8,938 nt of DNA from Chlamydiota bacterium (GTDB lineage: Bacteria; Auribacterota; UBA3054; B51-G9), in assembly GCA_003648225.1 (NCBI GenBank), contig QMOL01000104.1:1-8938 (forward strand), read 5' to 3'. This document shows, in pieces, positions 6,661-8,938 of the stretch. The position numbers and the translations under genes are program-made. A model generated the notes under the pieces. The model did no database searches and was not told the origin of the DNA. It worked only from the letters and a program-made list of their open reading frames with translations. The first letter of the stretch is position 1. Each line of letters begins with the position of its first letter.

Positions 6661-7188
6661 TTATTGTTCTTTTTCAACCTGCCAAAACTCAAGTTCAACA
6701 GGTGTTGTTCTACCAAACACGGTTACCGATACTCCAAGCTTACCGCGTTCTTCATCTACTTTTTCCACGTGTCCAATAAATCCTTCGAAAGGGCCTTCAT
6801 TCACTTTCACACGATCACCGGCTTCAAACCGTACTCTCGGAGCGATTTTTTCTTTGGACTCTTCAATTTGCTCAAACATTTCCGCAACTTCTTTTTGGCT
6901 GAGAGCTTTAGGCTTCCCACCGCCAAGAAATCCAATTATTCCCTGTGTATGTTTAATAAGCTGCCATGAGTCATCATTCAACTCAACTTCTACCAGCATA
7001 TATCCCGGGAAAAACTTGCGGGTCGATATTTTTTTCTGACCGCCGCGAATATCCTGCACCGTGTGAACAGGAATAATCACCTGACGAATAAGATCTCCCA
7101 TCTCTGCGAGTCTTACTCTTTCTTCAAGCAGTTCTTTCGCTCGTTGTTCTTTGCCTGAAAGCGCGTGTAATACATACCATTTGTGCAT
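6661..7188 (-). CDS. nusG: Transcription termination/antitermination factor NusG
   Basis: NusG (175 residues) is the universal elongation factor that binds RNA polymerase across the cleft and links it to Rho or to the ribosome (S10). The NGN domain covers about 2-95, beginning KWYVLHALSGKEQRAKELL, with the hallmark FFPGYMLVEVEL at 59-70 and the conserved stretch ending GFLGGGKPKALS at 86-97. A charged linker (about 98-120) leads to the KOW domain at 121-152, whose core is FEAGDRVKVNEGPFEGFIGH. The protein has no extra inserted domain and is close to the usual length. The ATG at 7188 has a modest GGGA about eight bases upstream. The gene lies 20 bp after secE, the near-universal secE-nusG pairing, and 23 bp before rplK. 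Confidence 0.98.
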   Translation of the reverse strand: MHKWYVLHALSGKEQRAKELLEERVRLAEMGDLIRQVIIPVHTVQDIRGGQKKISTRKFFPGYMLVEVELNDDSWQLIKHTQGIIGFLGGGKPKALSQKEVAEMFEQIEESKEKIAPRVRFEAGDRVKVNEGPFEGFIGHVEKVDEERGKLGVSVTVFGRTTPVELEFWQVEKEQ

Positions 7189-7208
7189 TTAGGATTCCCG
7201 TAGATTTA

Positions 7209-7424
7209 TTATAGTCTTAATTCAAGAAACCATTTAAGTACAGCGGAAAAAGCAGTGTCCGTAAGAAATAAATATATCGCTAACACAAATGTTCCCGCAA
7301 TTACTACACGAGTTGCCTGTATTAATTGACGCCGGGGTGTCCAATTTACTTTTTGAAGTTCCAGCCAAACTTCATTAATAAACATTTTTGAGCGTTCTAC
7401 TATATTAATTTTTTCTTTAGCCAT
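7209..7424 (-). CDS. secE: Preprotein translocase subunit SecE
   Basis: SecE (71 residues) is the small essential clamp of the SecYEG protein-export channel in the inner membrane. It is the short, single-span form found in most bacteria, not the three-span E. coli form. A cytoplasmic amphipathic segment (about 8-30, FINEVWLELQKVNWTPRRQ) carries the conserved family pattern and precedes one hydrophobic helix at about 38-58 (TRVVIAGTFVLAIYLFL). The ATG at 7424 was chosen because AAAGGG lies five bases upstream and the protein begins MAKEK as expected. The reading frame is open further upstream, but that stretch lies inside the tRNA-Trp gene. The neighbouring nusG follows 20 bp downstream. Confidence 0.96.
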   Translation of the reverse strand: MAKEKINIVERSKMFINEVWLELQKVNWTPRRQLIQATRVVIAGTFVLAIYLFLTDTAFSAVLKWFLELRL

Positions 7425-7429
7425 TTTTT

Positions 7430-7435
7430 CCCTTT
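7430..7435 (-). promoter_or_regulatory. Ribosome-binding site of secE, immediately after the tRNA
   Basis: AAAGGG lies five bases before the secE ATG and six bases after the encoded CCA end of tRNA-Trp (7442). It decides the secE start. If the tRNA is cut out of a longer transcript, the remaining secE mRNA leader would be only about 17 nt but would keep this site intact. Confidence 0.7.
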
Positions 7436-7441
7436 GTATTC

Positions 7442-7518
7442 TGGCAGGGCAGGAGGGACTCGAACCCCCAACCATCGGATTTGGAATCCGGCGCTCTACC
7501 AATTAGAGCTACTGCCCT
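7442..7518 (-). tRNA. trnW: tRNA-Trp (anticodon CCA)
   Basis: The cloverleaf folds by eye over 77 nt. The acceptor AGGGCAG (7512-7518) pairs perfectly with CTGCCCT (7446-7452), followed by discriminator G and an encoded CCA (7442-7444). The D stem is GCTC/GAGC around a nine-base loop containing GG. The anticodon loop TTCCAAA (7480-7486) has CCA at 7482-7484, reading UGG. The T stem GGGGG/CCCTC encloses TTCGAGT. The anticodon stem CCGGA/TCCGA has a C-A mismatch at its outermost pair. The gene lies 51 bp after rpmG and 17 bp before secE, with no terminator visible on either side, so co-transcription with these protein genes is likely. Confidence 0.95.
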
Positions 7519-7569
7519 ATCAGATTTAGAATATCATTATTGTATTCCAAATTCCGATTTCCTGATCTC

Positions 7570-7722
7570 TTACCTTGTTTCTTTATGTAATGTATGTCGC
7601 CTGTCATAACGGCAATATTTCTTCCGCTCCAAACGACCTGTGGATGCACGCTTATTTTTCTTCGTAGTATAATTGCGGTTACCACATTCAGTACATGCAA
7701 GTGTTATAACTTCTCTTGCCAT
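7570..7722 (-). CDS. rpmG: 50S ribosomal protein L33
   Basis: L33 is a small protein of the large subunit near the E site. The product is 50 residues, beginning MAREVITLACTECGNRNYTT and continuing KKNKRASTGRLERKKYC, typical of the family. It has the zinc-ribbon-type first pair CTEC (Cys 10 and 13) and Cys 37, but the fourth ligand position is Asp 40 (CRYD) instead of Cys. A C-x-x-D ending of this kind is also seen in some Firmicutes L33 proteins, so zinc binding is uncertain. The ATG at 7722 has AGG upstream and lies 14 bp after the tuf stop. The family length (about 49-55 residues) is matched, and the tuf-rpmG-tRNA-secE order is common in bacteria. Confidence 0.96.
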   Translation of the reverse strand: MAREVITLACTECGNRNYTTKKNKRASTGRLERKKYCRYDRRHTLHKETR

Positions 7723-7736
7723 GATAATTTACCTGC

Positions 7737-8927
7737 TTATTCAATTATTTCGGTTACCTGACCCGCTCCAACTGTCCTGCCGCCTTCACGGATAGCAAAA
7801 CGAAGCCCTATTGTCATAGCAATCGGTGTTATTAATTCTACATTCATTGTTACATTGTCTCCAGGCATTACCATGTCCGTTCCTTCAGGTAATGTTACCG
7901 CGCCGGTTACATCCGTTGTGCGAAAATAAAACTGAGGACGGTAACCTTTGAAAAACGGTGTGTGACGGCCTCCCTCTTCTTTCGACAATATGTACACTTC
8001 ACCTTTGAATTTAGTATGTGGTGTTATTGAGCCCGGCTTAGCAATTACCTGGCCGCGTTCAATCGAGTCTTTATCAACTCCGCGAAGCAGTAATCCTACG
8101 TTATCGCCCGCCTGACCTTCATCAAGTGTCTTGCGGAACATTTCTACTCCGGTACATACTGATTTGCTCGTCGGGCGTATCCCTACAATCTCCACTTCAT
8201 CGCCGGTGTGTACTATTCCGGTTTCTATTCTGCCGGTCGCTACTGTTCCGCGACCCGAAATACTGAATACGTCTTCTACGGCAAGAAGAAGAGGCTTCTC
8301 TACATCTCGGGCTGGTGTCGGTATATACGCATCAACAGCTTCCACAAGCTTATCAATTGATCCCATTCCCATTTCACTTTCATCGCCTTCAGTCGCTTTT
8401 AATGCCGAACCGATTATTACAGGAATGTCATCGCCGGGGAATTCATATTCATTAAGTAAATCTCTTACTTCCATCTCTACTAACTCAAGCAGCTCAGGAT
8501 CGTCCACCTGATCAGCTTTATTTAAATATACTACCATCGCGGGTACATTCACCTGACGCGCAAGAAGTATGTGCTCGCGTGTCTGAGGCATTGGGCCGTC
8601 TGCCGCGCTTACAACAAGTATCGCTCCGTCCATCTGAGCGGCGCCGGTAATCATATTTTTAATATAATCTGCATGGCCGGGACAATCAACGTGCGCGTAA
8701 TGACGGTTTTCTGTTTCGTACTCTACGTGCGCGGTGTTGATCGTGATCCCACGCGCTTTCTCTTCAGGAGCATTATCGATCTGGTCATAAGATTTGATCT
8801 CTGTTCCGAATTTTGCTGCCTGACGCATAGTTATTGCTGCTGTGAGCGTTGTTTTTCCGTGGTCAACGTGTCCAATCGTTCCCACATTCACGTGCGGCTT
8901 TGTCCGCTGAAATACTTCTTTTGCCAT
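7737..8927 (-). CDS. tuf: Elongation factor Tu
   Basis: EF-Tu (396 residues, full length) delivers aminoacyl-tRNA to the ribosomal A site with GTP hydrolysis. All GTPase motifs are present: P-loop GHVDHGKT at 19-26, switch I with GITINTAH at 60-67 (Thr 62), DCPGHADY at 81-88 with catalytic His 85, NKAD at 136-139 (E. coli has NKCD), and GSALK at 173-177. Domain II begins about 210 (KPLLLAVEDVFSISGRGTVATGR), and domain III ends with IAMTIGLRFAIREGGRTVGAGQVTEII. No obvious elfamycin-type substitution is seen in the well-conserved stretches. The ATG at 8927 has GGAG seven bases upstream at the window edge. The promoter, and whatever precedes tuf, lie outside the window. It leads the gene block and is followed by rpmG 14 bp later. 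Confidence 0.99.
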   Translation of the reverse strand: MAKEVFQRTKPHVNVGTIGHVDHGKTTLTAAITMRQAAKFGTEIKSYDQIDNAPEEKARGITINTAHVEYETENRHYAHVDCPGHADYIKNMITGAAQMDGAILVVSAADGPMPQTREHILLARQVNVPAMVVYLNKADQVDDPELLELVEMEVRDLLNEYEFPGDDIPVIIGSALKATEGDESEMGMGSIDKLVEAVDAYIPTPARDVEKPLLLAVEDVFSISGRGTVATGRIETGIVHTGDEVEIVGIRPTSKSVCTGVEMFRKTLDEGQAGDNVGLLLRGVDKDSIERGQVIAKPGSITPHTKFKGEVYILSKEEGGRHTPFFKGYRPQFYFRTTDVTGAVTLPEGTDMVMPGDNVTMNVELITPIAMTIGLRFAIREGGRTVGAGQVTEIIE

Positions 8928-8938
8928 AGCTGGTCTCC

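Noticed and set aside
7425..7502. Longer secE start inside the tRNA gene
   Set aside because: The added residues are translated tRNA sequence; the ATG at 7424 has AAAGGG at proper spacing.
7509..7700. Minus-strand 63-residue open frame overlapping rpmG
   Set aside because: It is out of frame with L33. The correct frame (7570-7722) gives a full 50-residue L33 with its Cys motif.

Overview
The window is one compact block of housekeeping genes, all on the minus strand: the bacterial translation/transcription supercluster. In transcription order (high to low coordinates) it reads tuf (EF-Tu), rpmG (L33), a tRNA-Trp gene, secE, nusG, rplK (L11), rplA (L1), rplJ (L10), rplL (L7/L12), rpoB, and the first 19 codons of rpoC. 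Every gene except the edge-cut rpoC is complete. I saw no frameshift, insertion sequence, prophage gene, CRISPR array or plus-strand gene. The longest gene-free stretch is the 167 bp between rplL and rpoB.

Organism: a bacterium of moderate to low G+C with A/T-rich spacers. The RpoB of about 1250 residues carries a large insertion before the conserved DKMAGRHGNKG block, as in Proteobacteria and the Bacteroidota/Chlorobiota group and unlike Firmicutes. Overall protein flavour suggests the Bacteroidota-Chlorobiota-Ignavibacteria group, possibly Ignavibacteria. This is an impression without a database search and is only moderately to weakly supported. Several genes have clear Shine-Dalgarno sequences (tuf, rplK, rplL, secE).

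Layout: 7570-8927 holds tuf and rpmG, 14 bp apart. tRNA-Trp (7442-7518) sits between rpmG and secE, so a polycistronic transcript would have to be cut there to release it. 6661-7424 holds secE and nusG. 4027-6637 holds the L11, L1, L10 and L12 genes: L11 and L1 are parts of the L11 and L1 stalks, and L10 with L12 forms the factor-recruiting stalk that EF-Tu uses. 1-3859 holds rpoB and the start of rpoC.

Most distinctive points: (1) L10 carries an extra tail of about 106 residues made of seven near-identical acidic Ala/Pro/Glu/Lys repeats, encoded by a DNA-level tandem repeat. (2) The rplL-rpoB spacer contains an imperfect 21-bp hairpin that includes a G-U pair valid only in the sense transcript; it resembles the RNase III-processed element known at this junction in E. 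coli. (3) Small possible RNA structures lie before rplA and rpoC. (4) The secE ribosome-binding site lies within 17 nt of the tRNA 3' end. I found no new multi-gene system; the window is mostly ordinary, with the L10 tail and the rplL-rpoB hairpin the features worth following up.
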